Part shown: in pieces, positions 45,236-58,284 of the stretch
Layout of the letters: each line of letters opens with the position of its first letter
How positions within the stretch are numbered: the stretch's first letter is position 1
Assembly (NCBI GenBank): GCA_021234155.1
Contig: JAJEKV010000003.1
Coordinates: forward strand, 11,098,413-11,162,412
Reading direction: 5' to 3'
Source: Isoetes taiwanensis
Lineage: Eukaryota > Streptophyta > Lycopodiopsida > Isoetales > Isoetaceae
Length of the DNA stretch: 64,000 nt
Made by a program: the position numbers and the translations under genes
The notes under the pieces: generated by a model
The model's database searches: none
What the model saw: only the letters and a program-made list of their open reading frames with translations
What the model was told of the DNA's origin: nothing

Positions 45236-46005
45236 CTATTTCCTCCTTCCCACTGTCTGCTCCAATGCTGAAATATGGGTAATCAGGTGCAGATCTTGCT
45301 CTTCCGCTAGTACGTAATCCACCACACTGGTGCCACCTCCTTGATTCTTCTGTCTATAAGTGTAGCAGCTGGAAGACGGCCATTGTGCTAGCCCATTGCA
45401 AATGACCAAGTCAAAGATACTGCCTAGCAACAACAACTGCATGCCATAGCGTGTCACCTGGCTGTCATCTGATGTCCTTGGCCAAGCCACCTCTGCGGGA
45501 TCCAGCTGCAACACATCCTTTGCGAGGGGTTCAAATTTTGGGATCTGCTCGGGCCCTGTACGTGCATTAAAGTCTCCAAGCAACATGACCTTGCCCAATT
45601 GTTTGTGCTGTTGTATGTCATCATATAGATCGACATAGGGCTGCAGCCTATCCACATTGCTCTCGGCATGTGAGAAGTAGCAGGCCGCCACAAAGAGGGG
45701 GCTGCCACCGCAATTCTGCACGCGCACCCACAGGTATCTATTGTGCTTGTCCGTCTTGCACAGGAAAACTGATTGTGCCAAGGCTGTCCGATAGTAGCAT
45801 GCGACCCCTCCATGTCCCCGCTTTCCCGAGCATTCATTGAAGACGGAGTGGCGCTGGTATCCCGCAAGTCGGGTAGTCTGTGTCCAGCATGCTCCCATGT
45901 TTCCATGAGAAAGATGAGGACCATATCAGTGGCAACCGAGTTAAGACTGTCACCCTTCTGCCATGGGAAGCCCCGACAATTCCAAGAGACCACGCGCAGG
46001 CACAA
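45236..46005 (-). pseudogene. LINE AP-endonuclease domain
   Basis: It starts MCLRVVSWNCRGFPWQKGD (Asn of WNCRG present) with LMETWEHAG (Glu). After a frame change near 45880 it continues RGHGGVACYYRTAL, VMLLGDFNARTGPEQ (GDFN catalytic box) and IFDLVICNGL...SVVDYVLAE (D of the SxxDY motif). The final SDH-type His lies near the end in another frame or is lost. Confidence 0.8.
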
Positions 46006-46039
46006 TTGCTATTTGCTGGCAGAAGCTGCAGTTACAGAT

Positions 46040-46638
46040 CTAGTGGTGGCGGCACAAGGGGTGGCGGGAGACGTGGTGGCAGCATGTGGCGTGGCGGTAG
46101 TGGCAGGTGGGGCCACTGAAGCTGGATCCCATCAGAAGGGCCTCGAGTGTTCGACGTGCCTGCGTCAGCATTTGATCGCCGGAAGACATGCATCCTTCCC
46201 CGGACCAGTCTCGCTGCTCCTCCCTGTTTGCGGAAGTTCCCTTTTCCAACTCACGCTTGCGGGCTTCCTGCTGTGCAGGAGTCAGATCCCGGTCACCATA
46301 CAGGGCGGTCCCCTTCAATTGCCTGCCATGTTGCAAGATGGATGCTCGCTCTTGCACGTCCCTGGCTGTGAAGGTGACCACCTGTGGGCGGTCAGGGCGC
46401 TGAGCTACATGGCGGCTCGCCCTAGTAATTTGTATAGGCACCTGGAACATCATCCAGTCCAAGATCTGTGTCTGAAGCCGGGCAATGAGGTGCTCTCCTG
46501 TCTCTTCTGCCAGGCCACGCACCACCACGTTGTGGCTCCTGCGTTTGCAGATAAGATCATACCGCAATAGCAACTCGCTATAGTAGCTACTGTAAACCAG
46601 CTCTGCCCGCAACGACCATTTCGATCCTTTTGCAGCTG
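46040..46638 (-). pseudogene. LINE ORF1-like RNA-binding region
   Basis: The minus strand reads RRSHNVVVRGLAEETGEHLI, VPIQITRASRHVAQRPDRPQ, VVTFTARDVQERASILQHGR and LYGDRDLTPAQQEARKREL. This sequence of motifs (RRxNxxxxGLxE, RVxR, PRPxVVxF, LTPxxQxxRxEL) is the L1 ORF1 RRM/CTD pattern. The coiled coil that should precede it is mostly missing. Confidence 0.7.
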
Positions 46639-46859
46639 TTGCAAAAAAATCCCAAAAAGATGCTGCTGCCAGAATGCCAACATTAGAAGAAAACCCTAGA
46701 TAGAGAATACACAATGATTTGCCTTCCACAAAACCCACAAATAGCAACTTTTCCCAACATAGCCCGATTTGCAAACCATTGCAAACCTGAACATCTTGCT
46801 AAAATCTGAGCCAATCTAAGCATCCTAATCTTGGTATGTCAAATCTAGACAATCATGGC

Positions 46860-47906
46860 AGAGCTACGGAGCTGCGCAGGATTACTTCGGGAATCCAGCT
46901 TTTCCTGCAAAGAGGGCTTTCCGCTCATTCATCACTGTCATCATTTTTTCATTCCGTCAACAAATCCTCCCCTTTCGCTCTTGGATTCCTCGTTCCAACT
47001 ATTCTTACTTCCAAAACATAGATTTCTCACTTGGATTTGCATTTCAAATTGATTTTTGGATGTCTGCCGGAGCGCTCACCTTTTAGGTGTTTGCCGGAGT
47101 GCTCACATCTTGAATTCTGAAAAACTCTAGGCAACATCTTTCTCGTGCTTTGAAGTTGATTTACTAGATTTTATTTTATTTTTCCTTTCTGTTCCAATGG
47201 CAGATTAAGCTGGGCATGCTGGGCCCGGGAAGGTCGGGTCTGTCGCAGGGAACCTAAGTTACCTTAACAAACTATAGTCCAAACTTGCGAACAATCTCTG
47301 CCAGAGAGAAAGACAAACATGAGGATATGCTTCTACAACTAACGCTCTAGGAAAGGCAAGGAACAATCTCTGCAGTGCAAAATTCAAACATGAATATGCT
47401 TCTACGACTACACTCTAGGAAAGACGAGGCTTTCCGCAAGGCACCAAAAGAAAGGACTATTCCACGTCAAATTTGAGAATATTTGAGCAATTTCCCTCCA
47501 TATTTGAGATCAAACCACCATCCAAATAAAATCTGCCTAACCATCAGGTTAATGGGAGCCCTGGCTTTGATATTAGAATGAGTCTAGAATGATATATTGT
47601 CCATGAGAACTTGTGCTTGATCAACTCCCATATGCAATTTTTAGCATCTTTACCATACTCATTACCTTTGTCACAAGATTCAACAAAGGACTGCTGTCTA
47701 GCTCTTGGGTCATTGAACACAACGGTTAGCATGAAAGCAATGTTCGAATCGCTTTGTGTAATGTTTCAAATATGAGAACTTTCTAAACTTTATATTTGCT
47801 TTTCTTTTATTCCTTCGGCCAGGTTGTACAAGTGGTCCAACTCTAGGCCATTGGCAAGTTTCCAAAAAGGAGGTCCATAAAATGAACCTTGTAAGCAAGG
47901 CTCACA
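46860..47906. other. Spacer with a 72-bp tandem duplication
   Basis: AACAATCTCTGC...ATATGCTTCTAC...CTCTAGGAAAG occurs at 47290-47361 and 47362-47429. No gene is seen; this is also the 3' flank of the JAGGED-like gene, where polyadenylation should occur. Confidence 0.6.
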
Positions 47907-49361
47907 CTATGTCTCCCCTCTTAAAGCATCCAATTCATCGAGATATCCACCATATTTATCAAATTTATCACAGAAAGGTGCAGCAATGGCAGATCTGGGC
48001 TGACTAGCTAGCTCTTCCTCAGCAAGTATTCTTTCTGAGCTCAAGGACAAGTTGAAATTCTCAGCAGGAGAGCCTGCTGCATTTCTTTGATTTGCTGGCA
48101 TCCATGATGACCCTTCTAGTGTACTTGTTATCGGGCAAACTATCAAATCTGATGCAGAATTGGTGATTCTTAAGGGCTCACCTGAAGAAAACTGGTAACT
48201 TGCATTTTCATTCATGAACTGGAATCCACATGGTGAAGGTAAGAGTTGCTGAGCCACTTGAGACTCCCCTACTGCTCCATCTAATGAAGTGATCTGAGAA
48301 GTATAAGGGTTCCCAGACATCGAGTCATTGCTAGGGCAGGCAGATACCTTCATCTGGGCTTCCGCGCCATTCATTCCAAAGGAATGGTTCAAATCAAAAC
48401 AAGTGCCTGTTTCTGGAAATGTATGCTCATAAGATGAACCTAGTACACCATCTGGCGCAAAGTAATCCCTCATATGGGGGCCTGGCCTGTCTACAGAAGA
48501 TGCACTGCAGGGCCTAGAAGATGAAGCTAATTCTGTAGAAAGCACATCTAGACCACCAAAGGCTTCCACTGTCCTGTTAGACTGAATAGGCAAATGAGAT
48601 GTCCATGGCAAGTTGGGGGATGATAAGGAAGAGTGCAGATTGGACTGCAAATCTCTTAAAACTGGTGTAATGGATGTATTTTCTATACACCTCTGGCTAG
48701 TGCTGAAAGGCCTCTGAAATTGAATTGGATTGAAATTATGACCTGGAACCCTGCAAAGGAAAAAACCATAAGACATCCACGAAGTTAGTTGAAGGTCAGC
48801 AGCACTGAGATGTCAATACTAACTTACATCAAAGTGGAAAAACCTTGTTGCATGACAAGTTGACGCGCATGTAAGAGTTGCTCACGCTCTCTCTCTGTAA
48901 AGTATAGGAAAACATATGTTGAACCTAAGGATGTTCAATGCATATGTCATGCAACACACAAGAAATTTATCAGTACCTTGGCGGTGTCTATTCATGTGGC
49001 CTCCAAGAGCCTGAGACTTGGCAAACTTCATCGGGCAGAACCGGCACTCATAGGGCTTTTGCACACTTTCCTCATCACTAGTTTCTGATATACGCTTCCT
49101 CTTTCCTGCTCATACAAGAGAAAGCATGACGTCCATATCAGAATACAGAAATATGAAGGCATAAAGTTTACCTGATTTTTCACTGCCAGCTGTGCTGCTT
49201 GTAGACAGTTCATGTGCCTCAAATCCCAATTTCCACTTTGAAGTAGCTTCTTGAATTCCTGTTTCTGCTGGCAGAAATGATTTTTGATACAGAATGTCTG
49301 GCTCTAAAATTTCTGTAGAGTGCTCTTCCAGTTGCACATCCCCTTGCTTGTTCTCACCATT
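47907..49361 (-). CDS. JAGGED-like single C2H2 zinc-finger protein (5' exon(s) not found)
   Basis: Four exons on the minus strand: 49361-49172, 49105-48977, 48894-48828 and 48750-47907. All have GT...AG borders and compatible phases, giving about 409 residues. The second exon carries the plant QALGGH finger, YECRFCPMKFAKSQALGGHM then NRHRQ. The third continues ERERE QLLHARQLVMQQG. This HRQERExxxLxxARQLV arrangement is what I remember from JAGGED/NUBBIN/STAMENLESS-type regulators of lateral-organ growth. A basic SGKRKRISET precedes the finger and is a possible NLS. The last exon is a long Ser/Asn-rich tail ending LDELDALRGET. The first exon with the start codon is missing from my model; a leader-like region lies at about 50050-50350. 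The regulator role is family knowledge. Confidence 0.75.
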
Positions 49362-51300
49362 CTGCAATAATTGCTACATATGCATTTCAGAAAGAAATGC
49401 TTTGCATGCTATATTTCAAATCGTGACTATTCAATGTTACTAACATATTTTAAATATGTGGGAGTATGAGTGTTGCCAAAGGAGCGGATGGGAGTATCAG
49501 TAAGGTGCTACCGGTACCCAGACTTTCAACATGAGTCTGATATTTAATGATGTTAAATTAACCTCCTTTATAGTTGAGGAACCTGGGAATTCTGAACATG
49601 CTTCCAAGGGAAAGAACTCTATACCTGCCACAAAGATGCATATTGTGGCATCTCTGGATAAATATAGCTCCTTTATGTTTGATAAGTTCCACTCCTTGCC
49701 CATGTGCATGGCCTTCCCATGCACCACCTTCCTGAAATTGTCTTACAAATGTTAAATTGTATGCGTCAAAACAATTAGTTATTATGTTTCAAAACGAATC
49801 TAACCATAAACCTGGCCCCATAACTCTTTAACATGCCCCATTTTTGGATTTTTACAAGCAAATAATTAAAAATCCATCTCCCACAAGAAAACATAGAAGT
49901 GATAGAAGAAATCTTCTATACTGAATTCCATGAAGCATCAAATGCCTTGATTCTTATCTGATTCCTATCCGATTATGCCAATCAAATCCTTTCATGCAAA
50001 TGATAGCTCGTAAAAAAAAAACTCATCCACGAGAAGACCATCTTCTAAAGATAATAGCAGAATACCTTGACTTAAAGTAACAGATGAAAGCTCTTCTGCA
50101 AAAGAAATAGATGCGATTAGTGTGGAATGAGTGCAAGAATGAGGAAAAGACAACTATAAGTGGCGAGATTGAAGGAGTACGAGTAGAATAAAATGTGGGT
50201 CTGAAGTGGCGCGACCCGAGGAACACGCCAACACAGAGAGGGATAGAAACAAGCGCAGATTGTGCGGCCATCGGAGCAAAGGAAGGAAGATCATGCATGC
50301 AAGCAAGCAAAGGGAAAATGGCAATGCATGCAACATTCAACTCCTCACGTGTATAGCTTCTTGAAATGGCCATTTCCATATTTGTGGTCCATGCTCCATC
50401 AACATGAATCCGAATTTACCTTGGTGTTAAGGTTGTGTACTACATATGAAAACAATACATATGAAAACAATGATCGAAGCAAACATAGCTCAATTGGGCT
50501 GCTCAACATACTTGGGCAAACAAGCTTTTTATCGAATGCTCTAATGCTCGGGTCCTTCGATGTCTTTAGACTAGCTCGGGCATCACAAACTATCTATCCT
50601 AGATTAAATTCTGCAGACAACATTTCCCGCTAACCTGTTTGGCCTAGGTTCTCCATTGGCCTGCTTGCCTAGGTTCTGAGCTAAGGTCTCCCCTAGACAC
50701 CATGATGTTCACCACTTAGTTATCGGATCGGTTACCTTATTTGCCATTCTCACCATCTCCCCTACACACCATCATGATGTTCAACACTTAACCAATGGTC
50801 TTCTTCCTTGCCACTCTTATCCAAACTTCGTTGTTGATACGGCCTCCTCAATACAACCCTTCAAGTAGCCAAAGTGTTTTGTTTCAAATGATTGTTTTTA
50901 TTGTGCATAGCCAGCTAGAAAGTTGGAATAGAAGCTTTGAATTTAGCTATAACAGAGCATAAATCTCTTTCCTTACGCTCGCACTAGTGTTTAGTAAGGG
51001 ATAATATGTTTTTGCTTTACGGAGCTTATGTTCTATAATGTATAGAATTGTAAAGGCAATGGATGAAGTTGAGATCCACATAGTTTTTCATAATAATTTG
51101 TCTATAGGGGAATTAGTAAAGTTGAGATCCACAGATTTCTTAGCTTGCGTTTTACTTTAACTTGTATTTATGGTATGCCATCTTAACTTGCATTTTATTT
51201 CCAGTGTGTGAAGAATAAGTAGAAGGCAAAAGTATGTTCTTATTCCTATGTTCTTAAAAGGCATCATAATGTTCTTGCATTGTAATTTTTATTTGGAAAG
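49362..51300. other. Upstream region of the JAGGED-like gene
   Basis: The region probably contains its promoter and untranslated exons. Minus-strand sequence around 50100-50330 is CT-rich and leader-like, with TTTTGCAG/AAGAG (50098) as an acceptor and CAAG/GTATTC (50069) as a donor. A frame at 49497-49727 (GKEWNLSNIKELYLSRDAT) also ends in a donor-like GTATAG but does not resemble the family. Nothing else is supported. Confidence 0.35.
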
Positions 51301-51304
51301 AATC

Positions 51305-51770
51305 GAATTGAATTGATTTTTATCATCCACGGAGACCAAAAGGTCTATGGCACCCAATACAAGAAATAGCATAACAAACCCATTACTGTCTAGGATTAAA
51401 AAAATTCTGCCTAAAGGTTTTTGAGGGAAAAAACATTAACAGTAATAAATCTGCTGATAAATTGGGCATCTATACATTTGTACATGTCAAAGTATTGATG
51501 TATGGCATATTTGAGCTCGTTGCCAACAATCCCCAGGGTATATGATGATAGTGCCATTACTACAGGCATCTGCAAGAATAGAATAGAATAGAATAGAATA
51601 GAACTCGTAGAGGCAGATTAGGTGTAACCAAGCCGACATACTGTGCTCGGATAGTTTCCAAACGTTGAGCAAATATGATACAACAGCTCCTATTTGGCAA
51701 CATTGGCATACCATGTTTCCAAATGGATGCAATAGGAGGCAGAGGGACAATAGAGAAATGCAATCTATAA
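51305..51770 (-). mobile_element. LINE 3'-end fragments (two pieces)
   Basis: 51305-51455 matches the 3' UTR of the LINE at 42560 (TTTTTATCATCCACGGAGACC, ATTACTGTCTAGGATTAAAA, TTGAGGGAAAAAAC). 51575-51600 is a GAATA pentamer tail directly joined to a degraded Cys-rich LINE C-terminal frame (VCQCCQIGAVV, LSEHSMSAWLHLI) reaching about 51770. Two insertions or one rearranged copy could explain this. Confidence 0.7.
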
Positions 51771-52497
51771 AGTTTGCCTAATTTGTTCTTTATGTTTTAA
51801 GTGTATTACTAAGATATGGGTTAAGCCTTTTGGTTTGTATCATATTGCAAACCGTACTTTCATGATGTGGAATCTTAGTTTTGTAGTTGGAGATTTGTTG
51901 CCTTCTTATAGAACTTCAATTTTTAATCGAGAGGCTAAAATTCGAGAATTGAATCCCGGCACGGACATGATAGAGTTTTGGATACGAATGGTAGTTGTTC
52001 ATTTATAGAATGTTGAAAACTTTTATGGTCTGTTTACAAGTCGAATGGTCAAATCTGTTGTTCTTTGCTGGCTCAAGAATTTGGCAAATGTTAATTTTGT
52101 CCTTGAATTTCTATGGCAGGGGTTGAAGTTCTATTTTTGTTATCAATTTCCTTGTGTTTTCTTGCTTGTAATTTTAATTGGACTTGAAGACGAAAACCAA
52201 GTTCCTTGGAAGTGGATGAGAAGAACGGTGAAGGAAATTGATTTTGCTAGATAGTTTTTTGTAGCGGAAGCTCTGTTGCAGCAGAGATCTCCAGCCCCTA
52301 AGGTTTATCCTTCCTTCATTTTGCAGGGTGGAGGGTTTCACTGCTTCTTTTTATTTTCTTTCTGTACAAAAGTGAAATGCACAAGAAGAGGGTTTGTATT
52401 TTTTGAGCATTGTTCTTACGTATAGGGGAATGATCCACTGGGCCATTTTTTGAGCCAGTCAAAGGGTCCTCCATCATTATCATTATTATTTTTTTTC

Positions 52498-54060
52498 CAT
52501 AGGACTCAAAACTTAAATTAAAAAGAGAAAGATATTACAAGAAAATGCTAGGGAAGGTGGAGACAAACCCAAAGCTTATCAATATTGAAGTCAAATACTA
52601 GTCATGAAGACGTGATTTAATTTCTTGGTAGAGACCCATAGCAAGAGTGCACACACCCCTGAAAACCAGCTAACATCTGTGCTTCCAGACCACCCAACAA
52701 ACTAGAGCCCTACAAATACGAAATACCCAAAGTGTGGCCATCCGCGAGAAAGAAGGCTAAGCAGGACTTTGTGACTCATAAGAGACAGACCCATCATGCC
52801 CATGCCACCATCTTGCTTCGAGCATATGCACTTTTTCCACGCAACCTTGACGACTATGCCTGCTTCATTGCCACCCCATACAAAGTTACGAATCATGGCA
52901 ACAATCTCTTTAAATTTTGAGGTTGGAGCCAATAGAGCAGATGCAACATATACATGGGTATTATTGAGAACTACCAGCCATTGACAAAGATGCACCTCTC
53001 CACCAAAGTAAATTATCTCTGCAAACCTAAGGTGACCTGATCCCAAGCCTGTGGAGCAGACCTGAACACCAAAGGAAACCTCCAGTAGCCTAATGTTAGT
53101 GTTAGGAGGGATAACAGTCCAAGGATATCGCTTTGGGACTATATTTCTGCCTGTTGAGCAAACAACTAGATGCCAAAGAAAAAAAAAAGGGTCTGAAAGC
53201 TATCTAGCCCTGGCAAGGTTACCTTCAGTAGCCTGTAATAAGAGAAAAGTGTCATCTGCAAACTGGTTACAAACAATCCGAGAACTATCAGCCATTTGCA
53301 AGCCTTGGAGAAAGAAGTCATCTACAGCACGTCGAAGAAGCTGCGAGAGAGCCTCACGACAACAGTGAAGGGAAAGGACACCAACAAACATCCTAGCCTA
53401 ATGCCCTCCCTATATAAATAATGTCATACAACTCCCCTTGGAATACCATGACGGCTTTCGCAGACTTCAATAAATTCCCAACTATTTTGTAGAACACCAG
53501 TCCAAAACTCAACTTATGCATAAAAGTCCAAGAGACAATGTCACACGCTTTGGCAATGTCATACAACCCTTCATAAGCAGTTGCCACATTATCTAAAATT
53601 AAGCATCTAGGCAAAAAGCCAGACTGTTCCTGGCTAATGTAGTCCCCCAATATGAATTTCAGCTTCTCCATACACATGTTGGCAATGATCTTGTAAATCA
53701 CTGGCAATAGAGTAATGGGCCTCTAATGGGAGATCGTCGTAGGCTCTTTGACCTTTGGAATGAGCATGATGATGCTAGCATTCAAGATCTTGTCGAGCTG
53801 GCGTGACCGCAAAAGATCTTCATATGCTTGCAAAAGCAAGTCCAATGACCATTCCCACGAGGCTCTAAAGAATTCAACCCAGATGCCATCTCTACCTGGA
53901 CACTTATCACTAGCCATGAGAAATGTAGCCTGCTCAAGATCCTGAATTGTGAGTGGGGCTTCCAAGCGCTGCCTTTGAGAGGAAGAAAGCATGGGTAAAA
54001 TCTTAAAAAGCACGATGTTTAGTGCTTCAGCCTCAAAGGGGAGAGATTTTTTCTAGAAGA
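52498..54060 (-). mobile_element. LINE reverse-transcriptase pseudogene, 5'-truncated
   Basis: On the minus strand: DLEQATFLMASDKCPGRDGI, IIMLIPKVKEP, MPVIYKIIANMCMEKLKFIL, ISQEQSGFLPRCLILDNVAT, then FADDTFLLLQATEGN (FADD box, about 53250), and NNTHVYVASALLAPTSKFKE with FVWGGN (52780-52960). The 3' end is marked by a short A run (T8 at about 52490). It is close in type to the LINE at 15658 (compare LLLAPLIKVRELIAIVQLY). Several stops and frame breaks. Confidence 0.85.
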
Positions 54061-54565
54061 AAGAACAGAAATGTGATGATAAAATATGCTTCAGCTGCTC
54101 ACGCAAAATGACCCGTTGAATCTTTCCCTTAGCGTAAAGTCTGATGGACAATATTCTACTACGTGGGATCTAGGTTGGCTCCATAAAACTGGTTTTTTTT
54201 TTTTTTTGTCGAATCGGCTCTAGCTATAGGCTTCATTCTCGATCTTTTTCGATTGATTCGTTGTCTTTTGGCCTAGCGTTTTGCATGTGCTTAGACGCTA
54301 GGTTGTAGCAACTATTAACGATGTTGCAACGAGTTTGTGGAGATTTTCAGCTTGCTTCGGCTCCTTCATGCTTGTTTTTTGCACCCGGGTTCAGGCACCT
54401 TTCGACGACATTATAGTGACTTTCTAGAGCTTTTCTGATATGGTGGTACTCAAGGGAGTAGTTATCTGAGCAACAGAAGGAGAAAGAAAGATAATAGTCA
54501 GCCAATATTTGAACCAAGCTATCTAGCAAGAATAGCTATTTGCATGTACCCATCCCATAACCCGC

Positions 54566-54731
<166 letters not shown>

Positions 54732-55138
54732 TGGCCCACATGCTCGTAAAAAAATCCATCTCTCGTCACATACGGTTCCTCCCCGAAATGTACGTATTTT
54801 TTTGGGAGGAGAGGAGAGACGATTGTCTCTCGAGGCTTAACAGCCTCTGTTATTGGCGATTTTGTGGCTGTTTGCCGGATTATCGATCACGCATCAATTC
54901 CGGCCGACGAGAGAAAATGTGGGATAATTCGATCGTAACGTTCAATTCGGGCGCCAAATTGTGGGATATTCAAGCCTGTATTTCTTGGTTCGGCGGGCTA
55001 TGTGGGATAATTCATTTCTAGTTTTCCCTCCCCTTTCTTTCGATTCCGGCCACTAAACCATGGATCCGGTCATTCTTGGCATGATTGCCATGCTTTTTCG
55101 TGCTTTGACACTTTCGATTTGCATTCTGAGATACCGCT

Positions 55139-55960
55139 TTGCAGCTATTGGAACTCAATGAGCTCGAAGATCCAATGACCCCGCTCGATGACGATGTTTT
55201 AGAAGACAACAATGGTATGTTTTTTTGGCGATCTGCAGCGTTAATGGTTCTTGCGGGGTTCCAAAGCGGGTTAGAAGACCACCAAGAAGATTTTGGATTG
55301 CTCCAAGGCAGAGAACACAATGGGATAATATTGATAACCACGCATGGAATTGTATAGCTTCCTTTGAAGATGATATGTGGCACCAATTTTACAGGATGAA
55401 GAGAGCCACATTTGAGAGATTGGTAGGTTTAATTGTGCCCTATCTTGTCGCCCGGTATTAAAGTAAGGCCCCCGTTGATCCCGTGAGGGAGCTTGCTATG
55501 GTTCTCGTATTTTCTTGCACACGGGGATATGCCCTTACATGTCGGTCGAGATTTTTATGTTGGGAAAGCAACAAAGAGAAATATACCAAGAAAATCACGC
55601 TTGTTTTGGCTTCAAGACAATGCTTTACAAACGTTTTGTTGCAATGCCTACAGGTGCAAGATTAATTCATTGCATTAAGGAATTCCATGATGCAAATGGG
55701 TTGCCCAATATATATGGTGCATGCTTTATTTGATCCCATATTTTTTATGGAGGAAACCCAAAAAAAAGACAATGGGGAAGACTATTACAGCCCTTACATA
55801 AGAGGCATTCATGTCTCATGCAAGGAATTGTGACACATAGCGGACTTTTTTATAAATGTTTGTGTAACAAGAACAGGTTCTGTCCATGATTCAAACCAGT
55901 TCAAGAAGAGCTCCATCTATAACAAAATTGCTTCAAAACAAATTTTGCAAGAACCAGTGG

Positions 55961-55961
<1 letters not shown>
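55139..55961 (+). pseudogene. PIF/Harbinger transposase fragment
   Basis: Read across frames: MWHQFYRMKRATFERLVGLI, then VRELAMVL and YFLAHGDMPLHVGRDFYVGK, ATKRNIPRKSRLFWLQDN. Then FHDANGLPNIYGA (the glP...Ga(I)DGT region, first Asp lost or mutated) and VCVTRTGSVHDSNQFKKSSI, the GSxHDxxxxxxS motif of Harbinger DDE nucleases. It stops exactly where the 33-base microsatellite flank begins (55961). Dead: frame shifts near 55220, 55500 and 55730. Confidence 0.75.
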
Positions 55962-57837
<1,876 letters not shown>

Positions 57838-58276
57838 TAGAGCCAGAAAAATGGCCTAGGCCATTTATAGATTAGGGTTGCCATGTCATGCCACGTGGCT
57901 CCAATTGGGTGCGTCCATGTGACGGGTGCCACTAGGATGGGGCCATGTGGAACATGGTCCATTCCTAAGGTTGGCTAAGTTATGTGAATAACTTAGCCAT
58001 ATTCCCTTCCACACATATATAGAATACAAGGCTACTAAATTAGGCTTGTGTGGTGACGTGGCCTAGAAATATACGTATTTATACCATATATTTTTGGGAA
58101 ATGTCACATTCTCCCCACCTTAGCATAATGTTGTCCTCCGCATTACGGAAAGCATCAACCTTGCAAAAACTCACAACAAGAATATAGGAACTTAACTTTA
58201 TTGAAAAGATCGACTTCCACTTAATTACTTATAACATCAATTGTAAGGCTACATTTAAAAACTTATACAAAATTAT
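57838..58276 (-). mobile_element. Partial chromovirus end: U3 plus adjacent internal sequence
   Basis: About 95% like 62127-62578 by eye. It contains the LTR border TGTCACA/TTCTCCCCACC at 58108 (polypurine tract on the minus strand) and U3 down to the base just past the TATA box, but no R or U5. It is an old fragment of the same family as the element at 60770. Confidence 0.75.
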
Positions 58277-58284
58277 ACTAGTAA

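Larger units (their letters stand above)
42560..46638 (-). mobile_element. L1-type LINE, nearly complete, with (TTCTA)n tail
   Basis: On the minus strand the order is ORF1-like RNA-binding region, AP endonuclease, RT, Cys/His end, a 3' UTR containing GTTTTTCCCTCGAAAACCC, and a tail of four TTCTA-type units at 42560-42588. TTGCAAAAAAA at 42549-42559 recurs at 46639-46649, a probable 11-bp target duplication. That would make the copy 5'-truncated within ORF1. Frames are broken throughout. Confidence 0.85.
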
